Program-made: the position numbers and the translations under genes
Shown here: positions 1 through 9,004 of the stretch, piece by piece
Layout of the letters: each line of letters opens with the position of its first letter
Position numbering within the stretch: the stretch's first letter is position 1
The notes under the pieces: model-generated
What the model saw: only the letters and a program-made list of their open reading frames with translations
Told to the model about the DNA's origin: nothing
Databases searched by the model: none
NCBI GenBank assembly: GCA_963777855.1
Contig: CAVZRW010000004.1
Coordinates: 248,001 to 312,000 of the forward strand
Direction: 5' to 3'
Length of the DNA: 64,000 nucleotides
Origin: Prado023 sp963777855
GTDB lineage: Bacteria; Actinomycetota; Actinomycetes; S36-B12; CAIYMF01

Positions 1-215
1 TGGCGCATGACCCCCAGCGACCCCGCCCGGGTGATGGCCCCCGACTGGATCGGCTCGTCGCCGGAGATCATCCGCATGAGCGTGGACTTGCCCGAGCCGT
101 TGGCCCCGACCAGGGCGGTGACCCGGCCCTCGGCGACCTTGAACGAGACCTCGTCGAGCAGGACGCGGCCGTCGGGCAGCGCGAACGTCACGCGCGCGAT
201 GTCGAGGTGGCCCAC
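1..215 (-). CDS. ABC-F family ATP-binding protein, N-terminal part
   Basis: The gene runs off the left edge, so only about 71 N-terminal residues are present. They hold an ABC nucleotide-binding domain start with a clear Walker A (GANGSGKST) and the LGVMR stretch usual in ABC-F proteins, which are soluble twin-ATPase proteins acting on ribosomes or in antibiotic resistance. I start it at GTG 215 because GGGGGAGG lies 8 bases upstream on the coding strand and the usual N-terminal strand (HLDIARVTF) follows directly. It is preceded by the permease gene and a hairpin, so it is probably a separate transcript. The second ATPase half that would prove the ABC-F assignment is outside the window. Confidence 0.75.
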   Translation of the reverse strand, partial: MGHLDIARVTFALPDGRVLLDEVSFKVAEGRVTALVGANGSGKSTLMRMISGDEPIQSGAITRAGSLGVMR

Positions 216-282
216 CGCGGCATCCTCCCCCCACACCGGCAAGGCGTCCAACCGGTGCCGCGAGCCTCACCCCGCCAGACGC

Positions 283-317
283 AGTCGATTCGGTCGGTTG
301 GATCGGCCGAATCGACT
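283..317 (-). terminator. Palindromic hairpin downstream of the permease gene
   Basis: Perfect 11-base inverted repeat AGTCGATTCGG / CCGAATCGACT (283-293 and 307-317) between the permease stop and the ABC-F start. No T-run follows on the minus strand, so terminator function is inferred from position. A near copy of the same palindrome occurs at 4698-4730. Confidence 0.5.
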
Positions 318-335
318 ACGACCACCCACGGCGGG

Positions 336-3158
336 TCAGCGCCGGGCGGGTGCGGTCCTGGATCGCGTGGCCACCAGGAACACCATCGCGCACACCAGGG
401 GCACCCCGGCGACGACCACGCCGAGCCACCCCCACGGGACGTCCAGCGCAACCGGCAGGGCCACGTCGCAGTAGACAGCGCCCTGGGCGTCCAGCCAGGC
501 CTCACCGGAGCCGCGATCGGGCACCCACAGGCACTGGCGCACGTCGACCACGGTCTGCAGCGCGCGCAGCGCCGCCCACGCCGGGGCGATCCCGGCCAGG
601 GCACCCAGGACGGACCCGAGCCCCGCCACGAGCGCCGCCGCGGCCATCGCGAACCGGCGGCGCAGGCCCGGGCTGGCGCCCACCGCGGCCATGACCGCCA
701 GCTCCGGGCCGGCCTCGCCGAGTGCCAGGCCCGTCACCAGCAGGCTCGCCAGCACGGCGAACAGCAGGGCGACGAGCCCCGGGACCCACACCCCACGACC
801 GAGCGGGCTGGCCCCGTCCGACAGGACTCGGACCTCGAGCCCCCCGAGGGTGACCGCCCCGGTGAGGGCCTCGGACATGGTTCCCGGAGCGGGCCGGGCC
901 AGGATGGCGTTCCTCGGCACGGGGAGTCCAGCGCCCACCAGTGCCGACGGGCTGACCAGCACGGCCGCCGGTCGGTACTGGGACTCGTGCACGAGTGCGG
1001 GCAGCTGCGCGACCTGCACCGCGGGGCGATCCCCGGCGTCGTCCCGCGGTGCAGTCGGTTCGGGATCCACCTGCAGGAGCACCTCTCCGGCAACCACCGG
1101 ATCGGGCGAGAGGGCCACCGCCCCGCCGGACTCCAGCTGCGCCCGCACCGCCGGGTCGTCCTCGCCGAGCAGCAGTGCGGCCGCGTCGGCGTCGACCACG
1201 ACGACACCGGGTCGCAGGTCCCCTGCACCCCGCAGGACCGAGCCGTACGCGAGGGGATCGCCCGCCGGCGACGGCGCCCGGCAGGCCGAGGGCGCGGGCA
1301 GCGCGGAGGCCAGGCCACCACGGACCACGGGGTCCATCACGGCGATCGCCGCCGGCGGAGCTCCGAGGTCCACCACGGCATCGCAAGGGCTGACCAGGGC
1401 CAGGGAGGCTCCCCCACCCGGTCCGTAGGACGGGCCGAACCCGATCAGGGCGAGGTCCGCACCGGGCAGGTCACGACCGACCGCGGCCAACTGCTGCGCG
1501 CCCAGCGCAGGAACTGGCGAGGCGTCCGGAGGGGCCACGAGCAGGATCGTCCCCGGCGCAGCCGCCGCGATCCCCGCGGCGTCGACGGCCGAGCGCACGG
1601 AACCCTGCCACGTGAGGTACCCGGACACCAGCCCCACCGCCACAGCCACGGCGGCCACCGCGAACGAGGTGCGCACCCGGTTGCGCGAGGCATCGCGTGA
1701 GGCGAGACGCACAGCCAGCGGGGCCCGGGTCAGCCGGGCCGCGATCAGGGCCAGCAGCAGCGGTGCGAGCAGCAGCACACCCAGCTCGCAGAGCAGCACC
1801 GCCCCGGCAAGCGACGCCCCCAGCCATCCGACCGGCGACGTCGGGTCGCCCGACCCGCTCGCGCCGGTGAGCAGCCCGGCGATGCCCAGGCCGACCAGGG
1901 CCACCCCGGCCAGTGCCGCCCTCGCCGTGGCGCGGCCGATCCTGTCGGGTGACCCCGCCTCCCCGACGGCCACCCCGTCGCGGGCGCGCAGCGTGCTGGC
2001 CAGCGGGATCCGCGAGGCCATCACCGCGGGCAGTGCACTGGCGGCCAGGCAGGCCAGCACCCCCACGATCGGCACCAGCAGGATCGCGCGCTCCACGGGC
2101 GGTAGCACGGCCAGCGGAGAGTGGCCGACGTGCTCCAGCAGGGGCCGGCAGGCGACCACCACCAGCCAGGGGACCACGACGCCCACCGCGGCCCCGATGC
2201 AGCCGAGCAGCGCGCCGGAGGCGAGCATCGCCCGGGTCAGGTCGCCGGGCTCGGCGCCCGCTGCCGACAGCAGCGCGAGCTCACGCTGGCGCCGGCGCAC
2301 CGAGACGGCGAACGCCGCGCCGGCGAGCATGACGATCTGCAGGAAGGCCAGCGTCAGGCCGAGCACCAGCCCGCTGGTCAGCGTGAGGGACGTGTCGGGA
2401 CCGGGGGCTGGCAGGTCACGGCCGACCACCTGCAGCCGCGACTGACTCGCGGCCGCGACCTGGTCGCCCGTGATCGGGGACGCGGCGTCGATCAGGTAGC
2501 GGGTCGCCCCACCGCCGGACACCTGCGCCCCGAGCACGAAACCGGCCGAGTCGATGAGCCCGGCGATCTCCCCGATCCCCACGACCCGGTGTTCGCCGGT
2601 CCACGGCTGCTCGGCGAGGTCCCACGACTCCACGCGGGCCCGCCACGTGCTGCCTACCGTGAGCGCCAGCGCGTCGGCCAGCGCGGGGGTGACCAGCACC
2701 TCTCCGGGCGCGACCGGCGCGCGGCCCTCGGCCACGTCGAGCAGACCGGCGAGCACCGGGTCGGTGAAGTCGCCGGCGGTCCCGGTCGCCCACGCCCCGT
2801 CCGGCCCGATCGGGGCTCCGACGACCGGCCACGGAACCAGCCGCCACTGCTCGGGCAGGGTGTGCGTCCAGCCCTCGACCACGGGCAGCCCCGAAACGGG
2901 CTCGACGGACCCGGCGGCCTGCGACCCCAGCGCGATCACGGGCAGCCGGGCCGATCCGGCCGCGTTGCTGGTGCCGTAGAGGTAGACCCCCACGACCAGC
3001 GCCACCGGGAGCGCCACGAGGGCGACGACCAGGGCAGCACGCCCACGGTGGTGGCGCACGTCCCGGACCGCCAGCCGCATGGCCGGCCGCCATCGGGGCC
3101 AGGTCGGCCGACGCTCGGGCGGCGCCTCAGGGCGGGCCTGGAGCAGGGGCGTGGTCAT
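336..3158 (-). CDS. FtsX-like ABC transporter permease
   Basis: 940-residue membrane permease of the MacB/FtsX type. An N-terminal membrane segment lies around residues 41-62, followed by a large extracytoplasmic region, an FtsX-like four-helix core near 260-390, further membrane segments and a second FtsX-like core at the C-terminus, giving the doubled-core layout common in actinobacterial exporters. ATG 3158 is chosen because its ATGA overlaps the stop of the ATPase gene; an in-frame extension upstream only runs through that neighbour. It forms a PadR-ATPase-permease operon, so it probably exports a lipid, peptide or drug under PadR control. The substrate cannot be told from sequence. Confidence 0.9.
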   Translation of the reverse strand: MTTPLLQARPEAPPERRPTWPRWRPAMRLAVRDVRHHRGRAALVVALVALPVALVVGVYLYGTSNAAGSARLPVIALGSQAAGSVEPVSGLPVVEGWTHTLPEQWRLVPWPVVGAPIGPDGAWATGTAGDFTDPVLAGLLDVAEGRAPVAPGEVLVTPALADALALTVGSTWRARVESWDLAEQPWTGEHRVVGIGEIAGLIDSAGFVLGAQVSGGGATRYLIDAASPITGDQVAAASQSRLQVVGRDLPAPGPDTSLTLTSGLVLGLTLAFLQIVMLAGAAFAVSVRRRQRELALLSAAGAEPGDLTRAMLASGALLGCIGAAVGVVVPWLVVVACRPLLEHVGHSPLAVLPPVERAILLVPIVGVLACLAASALPAVMASRIPLASTLRARDGVAVGEAGSPDRIGRATARAALAGVALVGLGIAGLLTGASGSGDPTSPVGWLGASLAGAVLLCELGVLLLAPLLLALIAARLTRAPLAVRLASRDASRNRVRTSFAVAAVAVAVGLVSGYLTWQGSVRSAVDAAGIAAAAPGTILLVAPPDASPVPALGAQQLAAVGRDLPGADLALIGFGPSYGPGGGASLALVSPCDAVVDLGAPPAAIAVMDPVVRGGLASALPAPSACRAPSPAGDPLAYGSVLRGAGDLRPGVVVVDADAAALLLGEDDPAVRAQLESGGAVALSPDPVVAGEVLLQVDPEPTAPRDDAGDRPAVQVAQLPALVHESQYRPAAVLVSPSALVGAGLPVPRNAILARPAPGTMSEALTGAVTLGGLEVRVLSDGASPLGRGVWVPGLVALLFAVLASLLVTGLALGEAGPELAVMAAVGASPGLRRRFAMAAAALVAGLGSVLGALAGIAPAWAALRALQTVVDVRQCLWVPDRGSGEAWLDAQGAVYCDVALPVALDVPWGWLGVVVAGVPLVCAMVFLVATRSRTAPARR

Positions 3159-3928
3159 GACAGGCCGGCCAGCTCGGTGGGCACCCCATGCGGAGCGCCC
3201 AGCGGCGCGGTCTGCAGCGCGCTGCGGTCGACGACCGCCCCGTCGCGCAGGAACAGGACCCGGTCGGCCCACGCGGCGTGCCGCGCGTTGTGGGTGACGA
3301 CGAGCGCGGCGGCCCCGGCATCGCAGCGGGCCCTGATCAGGCGCAGGACCTCGTCCCCGGTGCCGGTGTCCAGCGCTCCGGTGGGCTCGTCGGCAAGGAT
3401 CAGCCGCCGCCCGCCCACGAGGGCGCGCGCGATCGCCACCCGCTGCTGCTGGCCGCCGGAGAGGTCCGCCGGGAAGCGGTCACCCAGCCCGGCCAGCCCG
3501 ACCTCGCCAAGCGCCGCCTCGGCCTCCGCCCGCGCCGTGCGGACCGCGATGCCGTCGAGCTCGCGGGGCAGGGCGATGTTCTCGAGGGCGGTCAGGCACG
3601 CCACGAGGTTCAGCTCCTGGAACACGAACCCGAGGTGGCGCCGGCGCAGCATCGCCAACCGGGCCGCGGACTGGCCCCCCGTCGACTCCCCGGCGATGCG
3701 CACCTGCCCCCGCGTGGGCCGGTCAAGGCCGCCGGCGAGGTTCAGCAGTGTGGACTTGCCCGATCCGCTGGGGCCCATCACCGCCACCAGCTCGCCGGGG
3801 ACGAGGTCGAGGTCCACGTCGCGCAGGGCGGTCACCGCATCGGACCCCTCGCCGTGCACGCGGCACGCGCAGCGCATCTGCAGGAGGGCGGGAACCCTCG
3901 GCTCAACGGCCGGGGACAGAGCGGTCAT
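3155..3928 (-). CDS. ABC transporter ATP-binding protein (LolD/MacB type)
   Basis: 257-residue ATPase with all core motifs: Walker A GPSGSGKS (about residue 53), signature LSGGQQQR, Walker B ending in LADEPTGALD, and the H-loop VVTHN. The motif spacing is that of the LolD/MacB branch that pairs with FtsX-like permeases. Its start ATG overlaps the PadR stop (ATGA) and its stop overlaps the permease start in the same way, so the three genes are translationally coupled. It should power the adjacent permease. A short N-terminal extension of about 20 residues precedes the usual domain start. Confidence 0.95.
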   Translation of the reverse strand: MTALSPAVEPRVPALLQMRCACRVHGEGSDAVTALRDVDLDLVPGELVAVMGPSGSGKSTLLNLAGGLDRPTRGQVRIAGESTGGQSAARLAMLRRRHLGFVFQELNLVACLTALENIALPRELDGIAVRTARAEAEAALGEVGLAGLGDRFPADLSGGQQQRVAIARALVGGRRLILADEPTGALDTGTGDEVLRLIRARCDAGAAALVVTHNARHAAWADRVLFLRDGAVVDRSALQTAPLGAPHGVPTELAGLS

Positions 3929-4530
3929 CGGGACTCCTCCAGTGTGGGCGGAACAGGGCCGGCCAGCGCGTCACCCCTCGACGAACGGGGCCGGGGGACG
4001 AGCAGCGACGATTCGCACAGGTCGAGCCATCGCAACTCGGCCTCGATGTCGAACAACAGCCGGTCGAGGACCAGCAGCCAGGGTTGGTGCGCGGCCCCCG
4101 GGTCGGCCGCCAGCGCCCGACGCTTCACGGCCGTGGCCGCCTGGAGGGCACCCATGCTGGCGGTGCGCTGGGTGTCGATCAGCGCCACGACGTCGGCCTC
4201 CGGCGAGCACAGGGCGATGGCCAGCTTGATCGCCAACTCGTCACGCGGTGCCGACGTCCGCGGCACCGGCTGGGCGAACCAGGTCCGGACCTGGGCCCGG
4301 CCCTCCCCGGTTATCCGGTAGTGGGCGCGGGCCTGCGCCGGCCCCTGGTGGGGCCCTGGGTCCTCGACCACCGCGAGACCGTCGCGCACCAGGCGGTCCA
4401 GGGACTGGTAGACCTGACCGATGTTCAGCGGCCAGGTCCCCCCGGTGCGCTGCTCGAAGGCAAGCCGCAGCTGGTTGCCGTAGGCGCAGTCCTCCGCCAG
4501 GAGGGCGAGGAGGCCTGTGCGGATGGACAC
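3925..4530 (-). CDS. PadR family transcriptional regulator
   Basis: 201-residue regulator with a winged-helix domain in the first 90 residues (LLALLAEDCAYGNQLR, then LNIGQVYQSLDRLVRDGL) and a helical C-terminal dimerisation region typical of PadR-s2/Vir proteins. GTG 4530 is preferred because PadR proteins begin at this point (VSIRTGLLALL) and the two operator-like palindromes lie just upstream; a longer in-frame version would run through them. It is the first gene of an operon with an ABC exporter, the classic arrangement for a ligand-responsive repressor of an efflux system. The ligand is unknown. Confidence 0.9.
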   Translation of the reverse strand: MSIRTGLLALLAEDCAYGNQLRLAFEQRTGGTWPLNIGQVYQSLDRLVRDGLAVVEDPGPHQGPAQARAHYRITGEGRAQVRTWFAQPVPRTSAPRDELAIKLAIALCSPEADVVALIDTQRTASMGALQAATAVKRRALAADPGAAHQPWLLVLDRLLFDIEAELRWLDLCESSLLVPRPRSSRGDALAGPVPPTLEESR

Positions 4531-4542
4531 GTCACTGTTTGT

Positions 4543-4576
4543 ATACCGGGTATTACTCAGCGTCCATACCGAGTAT
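4543..4576 (-). promoter_or_regulatory. Tandem palindromic operator upstream of padR
   Basis: Two short palindromes, ATACCGGGTAT (4543-4553, perfect) and ATACCGAGTAT (4566-4576, one central difference), stand 23 bases apart centre to centre, about two helical turns, immediately upstream of the PadR start. Paired sites of this kind suit dimeric PadR binding and autorepression of the padR-ABC operon. The assignment rests on position and symmetry only. Confidence 0.6.
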
Positions 4577-4697
4577 GGGCGGCACCCCTCGGATTCCCCC
4601 GTTCGGCCCACGTCGCCTGCGTGGGCCAGCGCGCCGCCCCCTCCTTCACTGCCGACCACCCTCCGCAGCCCCTGCCGAGAGCCACCACCCAGCCTTA

Positions 4698-4730
4698 GTC
4701 GATTCGGTCGAGTGAACCGACCGGATCGAC
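4698..4730 (-). terminator. Hairpin between truA and padR
   Basis: GTCGATTCGGTCG (4698-4710) pairs with CGACCGGATCGAC (4718-4730) with one G-T wobble and a 7-base loop. It lies directly after the truA stop, so it probably ends the alpha-operon transcript. It shares the GTCGATTCGG arm with the hairpin at 283-317. Confidence 0.55.
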
Positions 4731-4747
4731 CACGCGTGCGGCCGGGC

Positions 4748-5728
4748 TCAGCGACCGCGCCAGCGCCTCGCGCGCTCAGCCTGTGCGGCGAGCAGCTCGT
4801 CGGCCGGGTAGCCGACCTCCACGAGGGTCAGCGGATGGGCGGGCGCCGTGGCGATCGCCGGGACCCGCCGTGCCCCGGCGAGGAGCTCGGCGGGCCGCCC
4901 GACCGGCCAGCGCCCGTCGCCCACGGCGATGAACGCACCCACGAGGCTGCGGACCATCGAATGGCAGAAGGCGTCGGCGCGCACCGAGAACTCCACGGGC
5001 GAGGTCGCGGCGGCACTCGGGCCCACCCGGCGCCAGCCGATGTCGTGGACGGTGCGCACGCTGGAGGCACCCTCGCGGGCACGGCAGTAGGCCGCGAAGT
5101 CGTGCTCACCGACGAAAGCGGCCGCGGCGGCGTCCATCGCGTGCACGTCGAGGCCCCGCGGATGCCAGAGCACGTGGCCCCGGGTGCGCGGGTCCTGACC
5201 GGCGGGGTCGTCGGCCACCAGGTACGAGTAGCGCCGCCACGACGCCGACCAACGCGCGTCGAAGCCCGCCGGAGCAACGCCGACCCGACGCACGCGCAGG
5301 TCGGCGGGCAGCAGGCCGTTCAGCCGGCGCCGCAACCGGATGCCCGCCTCGGCCGGGGGGGCCGGCGGGGCCGGTGGATCCCCGGCAGGCGCGCGGCGAC
5401 CCACCGCGAGCCCCGCCCAGGCGGCGGCAGGGACGTCGCCGTGGCACACCTGGCCCACGGCATGGACCCCGGCATCGGTGCGCCCGGCGACCGCCACCCG
5501 CACCGGGGTCCCGTCCGCGACCCGCAGGGTGGCGCGCAGGGCGGCCTCGAGCTCGCCCTGCACGGAGCGCAGGCCCGGCTGGCGGGCCCAGCCGCAGAAG
5601 TCCGTCCCGTCGTAGGCCACGTCGAGGCGCAGCCGGAGGACCGCCTGATCCTGGCCCGGGACGCCGATGAGCCCGCCGGGGCCGGATTCCTCCGGCACCC
5701 CAGCGGGCTCATCGTGCAGTGTGGTCAC
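4748..5728 (-). CDS. truA: tRNA pseudouridine(38-40) synthase
   Basis: 326-residue cytoplasmic enzyme that converts uridines 38-40 of the tRNA anticodon stem to pseudouridine. The catalytic aspartate is in GRTDAGVHA (about residue 84), and the typical N-terminal strand DVAYDGTDFCGWARQPG is present. It has a roughly 30-residue N-terminal extension and a Gly/Pro/Ala-rich insert near residues 110-125, both common in actinobacteria. The start is GTG 5728, whose GTGA overlaps the rplQ stop, so it is the last gene of the alpha-operon transcript. Confidence 0.97.
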   Translation of the reverse strand: MTTLHDEPAGVPEESGPGGLIGVPGQDQAVLRLRLDVAYDGTDFCGWARQPGLRSVQGELEAALRATLRVADGTPVRVAVAGRTDAGVHAVGQVCHGDVPAAAWAGLAVGRRAPAGDPPAPPAPPAEAGIRLRRRLNGLLPADLRVRRVGVAPAGFDARWSASWRRYSYLVADDPAGQDPRTRGHVLWHPRGLDVHAMDAAAAAFVGEHDFAAYCRAREGASSVRTVHDIGWRRVGPSAAATSPVEFSVRADAFCHSMVRSLVGAFIAVGDGRWPVGRPAELLAGARRVPAIATAPAHPLTLVEVGYPADELLAAQAERARRWRGR

Positions 5729-6336
5729 GCCTGGGTGGTGTCATCCCCCGCCGGCGCGTGAGCCTCGGCGGTGACATCCTCGACGGCTGCCTCGGCCTCG
5801 ACAGCCCCGGTCACCTCCGCGGCCTCCTCGCCCACCGGCGCGGCCTCGACGGCCTCGACCGCCGGCGCGGTCGCCACGGAGTCCACGCCCTCGGTGAGCA
5901 CCGGGGCTGCGTCGGCTGCGGCGGCCTCCTTGACGGCGCGCTTGGTGGCCGCACTGGCCTCGGCGACGACCTGCTCGGCCAGCGGCTCGCACAGCTCGAT
6001 CACGGCCATGGGGGCGTTGTCGCCCTTGCGCGGCCCGATCTTGGTGATCCGCGTGTAGCCACCGGGACGGTTGGCGAAGCGGGGACCGATCTCGTCGAAC
6101 AGGGTGTGCACGACGGACTTGTCACGGATGACGGTCATCACCTGGCGGCGGGCGTGCAGGTCACCGCGCTTGGCGAAGGTGATCATCCGCTCGGCCAGCG
6201 GCCGGACTCGCTTGGCGCGGGCCTCGGTCGTGGTGATCGCACCGTGCTCGAAGAGCGCCGTGGCGAGGTTGGCAAGCATGAGCCGCTCGTGGGCCGGGCT
6301 GCTGGCCAGACGGGGGCCCTTGGTGGGCGTGGGCAT
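5725..6336 (-). CDS. rplQ: 50S ribosomal protein L17 with acidic C-terminal tail
   Basis: 203 residues. The first ~118 are the L17 fold of the large subunit (MPTPTKGPRLASSPAHERLM, then EHGAITTTEARAKRVRPLAERMI). The remaining ~85 residues are a low-complexity Ala/Glu/Val-rich tail, absent from the ~120-residue E. coli protein but seen in many high-GC actinobacterial L17s. It follows rpoA and is coupled to truA by a 4-base overlap. Confidence 0.97.
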   Translation of the reverse strand: MPTPTKGPRLASSPAHERLMLANLATALFEHGAITTTEARAKRVRPLAERMITFAKRGDLHARRQVMTVIRDKSVVHTLFDEIGPRFANRPGGYTRITKIGPRKGDNAPMAVIELCEPLAEQVVAEASAATKRAVKEAAAADAAPVLTEGVDSVATAPAVEAVEAAPVGEEAAEVTGAVEAEAAVEDVTAEAHAPAGDDTTQA

Positions 6337-6381
6337 AGTTCCTGACTCCTGTGTTCCTGGGTTCCGGCGGGGGCGCGCAGC

Positions 6382-7383
6382 TCAGAGCTGCTCGTCCTCG
6401 GCGAAGTCCCCGTCCTCTTCGTCCTCGTAGGCCGGCACGAATCCGGCAGGGCTGTCCTTGAGCGCCAGGCCAAGGGAGCGCAGCTTGTCCTTGACCTCCT
6501 CGATCGACTTGCTGCCGAAGTTGCGGATGTCCATCAGGTCCGCCTCGCTGCGGCTGATGAGCTCACCCACGGTGTGGATGCCCTCACGCTTGAGGCAGTT
6601 GAAGGAGCGCACCGTCAGGTCCAGCGACTCGATCGGGGTGGACAGCTGCTCGGCGACCAGCTCGTCGGCCGGCGACGGGCCGATGTCGATGCCCTCGGCG
6701 TTCACGTTGAGCTCGTGGGCCAGGCCGAAGAGCTCCACCAGGGTCTTGCCGGCGGAGGCCACGGCGTCGGCCGGGCTCATGCACGGCTTGGTCTCGACGT
6801 CGACGATGAGCTTGTCGAAGTCGGTGCGCTGCTCGACGCGGGTCGCCTCCACCTTGTAGGTGACCTTGAGCACCGGCGAGTAGATCGAGTCGACCGGGAT
6901 CCTGCCGATCTCCTGGCCGGGCACCTTGTTGGCCGCCGCGGTCACGTAGCCGCGGCCACGCTCGACGACGAGCTCGATCTCGAGCTTGCCCTTGGCGTTC
7001 ACGGTGGCCAGGTGCAGCACCGGGTTGTGGACCTCCACGCCGGCCGGCGGGGCGATGTCGGCGGCGGTGACGACGCCGGGGCCCTGCTTGCGCAGGTACA
7101 TCACCACGGGCTCGTCGTGCTCGGAGGAGACGACGAGCTCCTTGAGGTTGAGGATGATCTCGGTGACATCCTCCTTGACGCCCGGGATGGTGGTGAACTC
7201 GTGGAGCACACCGTCGATCCGGATGCTGGTGACGGCCGCACCGGGGATGCTCGACAGGAGCGTCCGGCGCAGGGAGTTCCCCAGGGTGTAGCCGAAGCCC
7301 GGCTCGAGGGGCTCCAGGACGAACCGCGAACGGTGGTCGCTGACGCGCTCCTCGGTGAGGGTCGGACGCTGGGCAATAAGCAC
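6382..7383 (-). CDS. rpoA: DNA-directed RNA polymerase alpha subunit
   Basis: 333 residues. The N-terminal domain (about 1-230) carries the dimerisation and polymerase-assembly motif GFGYTLGNSLRRTLLSS. The C-terminal domain (about 250-315; SFNCLKREGIHTVGELI, then NFGSKSIEEVKDKL) binds UP elements and activators. A short acidic tail (DEEDGDFAEDEQL) ends the protein. The length is normal for the family and the frame is intact. It sits between rpsD and rplQ in the standard alpha operon. Confidence 0.99.
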   Translation of the reverse strand: MLIAQRPTLTEERVSDHRSRFVLEPLEPGFGYTLGNSLRRTLLSSIPGAAVTSIRIDGVLHEFTTIPGVKEDVTEIILNLKELVVSSEHDEPVVMYLRKQGPGVVTAADIAPPAGVEVHNPVLHLATVNAKGKLEIELVVERGRGYVTAAANKVPGQEIGRIPVDSIYSPVLKVTYKVEATRVEQRTDFDKLIVDVETKPCMSPADAVASAGKTLVELFGLAHELNVNAEGIDIGPSPADELVAEQLSTPIESLDLTVRSFNCLKREGIHTVGELISRSEADLMDIRNFGSKSIEEVKDKLRSLGLALKDSPAGFVPAYEDEEDGDFAEDEQL

Positions 7384-7485
7384 GGGTTACCGGTCCTTTC
7401 CGCGGCGCCCACCATTTGACGCCGCGCGCTGCATTGAGCCTGCGGTAGGAGTCGGGCGGCGGCGGGGCCGCCACCCGACGAGGGG

Positions 7486-8112
7486 TTACTTCGAGTACAG
7501 CTCGACGATCAGCTGCTCCTGGACGGCGGTGTCGATGACAGCGCGCTCGGGAACCGCGTGCACGAGGATGCGCATCTGGTTGGGCGAGACCTCGAGCCAG
7601 GCAGGCACCGGGCGCTCGCCGGCCTCGGCGTGGGCGACCACGAACGGGGTCAGCTCGCGCGAGGACGGGCGCACCTCGACGATGTCCGACGGGGAGACCC
7701 GGTAGCTCGGGATGTCGACCTTCTTGCCGTTGACCATGATGTGGCCGTGGCCGACGAGCTGGCGGGCCATGTCGCGGCTCTTGGCGAACCCACCGCGGTA
7801 CACGACGTTGTCCAGGCGGGTCTCGAGGATCTTCAGCAGGTTCTCACCGGTCTTGCCCTGCTTGCGCTGGGCCTCCTCGTAGTAGCCGCGGAACTGCTTC
7901 TCCAGGACGCCGTAGATGCGCGCGCACTTCTGCTTCTCGCGCATCTGCAGCAGGTACTCGCTGTCCTTGGTCCGGCCGCGGCCGTGCTGGCCGGGCGGGA
8001 ACGGGCGCAGCTCGATGGGGCACTTGGGCCCCTCGCACTTGGCACCCTTGAGGAACAGCTTGGTCTTCTCGCGGCGGCAGCGCTTGCAGTCCGCCCCTGT
8101 GTAACGGGCCAT
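7486..8112 (-). CDS. rpsD: 30S ribosomal protein S4, zinc-binding form
   Basis: 208 residues. Primary 16S rRNA binder and, in many bacteria, translational repressor of the alpha operon. Cysteines at residues 9, 12, 26 and 31 make the C+ zinc-finger version. The S4 RNA-binding domain follows around residues 95-160 (RLDNVVYRGGFAKSRDMARQ). The frame is intact. An approximately 100-base gap separates it from rpoA; I see no clear regulatory element there. Confidence 0.99.
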   Translation of the reverse strand: MARYTGADCKRCRREKTKLFLKGAKCEGPKCPIELRPFPPGQHGRGRTKDSEYLLQMREKQKCARIYGVLEKQFRGYYEEAQRKQGKTGENLLKILETRLDNVVYRGGFAKSRDMARQLVGHGHIMVNGKKVDIPSYRVSPSDIVEVRPSSRELTPFVVAHAEAGERPVPAWLEVSPNQMRILVHAVPERAVIDTAVQEQLIVELYSK

Positions 8113-8130
8113 GATCGTGTATTCCTTCGG

Positions 8131-8539
8131 TCAGACGCGGCGGCGCTTGGGCGGGCGGCAGCCGTTGTGGGCCATGGGGGTGACGTCGGAGATCGAGCCG
8201 ACCTCCAGGCCGGTCGGCCTGCAGCGACCGGATCGCGGTCTCGCGGCCGGAGCCGGGACCCTTCACGAAGACGTCGACCTTCTTCATCCCGTGCTCCATG
8301 GCACGACGGGCGGCGGCCTCGGCGGCCAGCTGCGCGGCGAACGGGGTCGACTTGCGCGAGCCCTTGAACCCGACCTGGCCGCTGGAGGCCCAGGCGATCA
8401 CCGCACCCGAGGGGTCGGTGATGGACACGATCGTGTTGTTGAACGTCGACTTGATGTGCGCGTGGCCATGGGCCACGTTCTTCTTCTCCTTGCGGCGGAC
8501 CTTGGACTTGGCCGCGCTCTGGCGAGTCTTGGGAGGCAT
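8131..8539 (-). CDS. rpsK: 30S ribosomal protein S11 (one frameshift)
   Basis: S11 of the small-subunit platform. The first ~108 codons read cleanly from ATG 8539 (MPPKTRQSAAKSKVRRKEKK, STFNNTIVSITD, GRETAIRSLQA). Near 8215 one extra base shifts the frame; removing it restores the expected ending TGLEVGSISDVTPMAHNGCR and PPKRRRV before TGA at 8131. rpsK is single-copy and essential, so a sequencing error is more likely than a mutation. The order rpsM-rpsK-rpsD is standard. Confidence 0.95.
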
Positions 8540-8623
8540 TGCGTTCCTTTGCTTGAGGTCGTCGGTCCGCTGGCCGGCGCGGGTGCGCCTGCGGCAGGGG
8601 TGCCCCTGCCCGGACCAGTCGGA

Positions 8624-9004
8624 CTACTTCTTGCCGGCCTTCTTCTTGCCGGCGACCGTCTTGCGGGGACCCTTGCGGGTACGGGCGTTGGTGTGCGTGC
8701 GCTGCCCGCGCACGGGCAGGCCCCGGCGGTGCCGGATGCCCTGGTAGCAGCCGATCTCCACCTTGCGGCGGATGTCGGCAGCCACCTCGCGGCGCAGGTC
8801 GCCCTCGACCTTGAGGTTGCCCTCGATGTAGTCGCGCAGCGGCACCAGCTCGGTGTCGGTGAGGTCCTTCACGCGCGTGTCGGGGTTGACCCCGGTGGCG
8901 GTGAGGATCTCCTTGGCGCGGGAACGGCCAATGCCATAGATGTAGGTGAGCGCCACCTCGACGCGCTTGTCGCGCGGGAGGTCGACGCCGACGAGACGTG
9001 CCAT
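8624..9004 (-). CDS. rpsM: 30S ribosomal protein S13
   Basis: 126 residues starting MARLVGVDLPRDKRVEVALT. It binds the head of the 30S subunit and contacts tRNA and the 50S. It has the H2TH-like core and the basic C-terminal tail (RTHTNARTRKGPRKTVAGKK). ATG 9004 is chosen because family members begin exactly there; upstream in-frame sequence is unrelated G-rich spacer. Confidence 0.98.
   Translation of the reverse strand: MARLVGVDLPRDKRVEVALTYIYGIGRSRAKEILTATGVNPDTRVKDLTDTELVPLRDYIEGNLKVEGDLRREVAADIRRKVEIGCYQGIRHRRGLPVRGQRTHTNARTRKGPRKTVAGKKKAGKK

Noticed and set aside
336..3272. Longer permease starting 38 codons upstream of ATG 3158
   Set aside because: The extra codons lie within the ATPase gene and encode no conserved sequence; the ATGA overlap supports ATG 3158.
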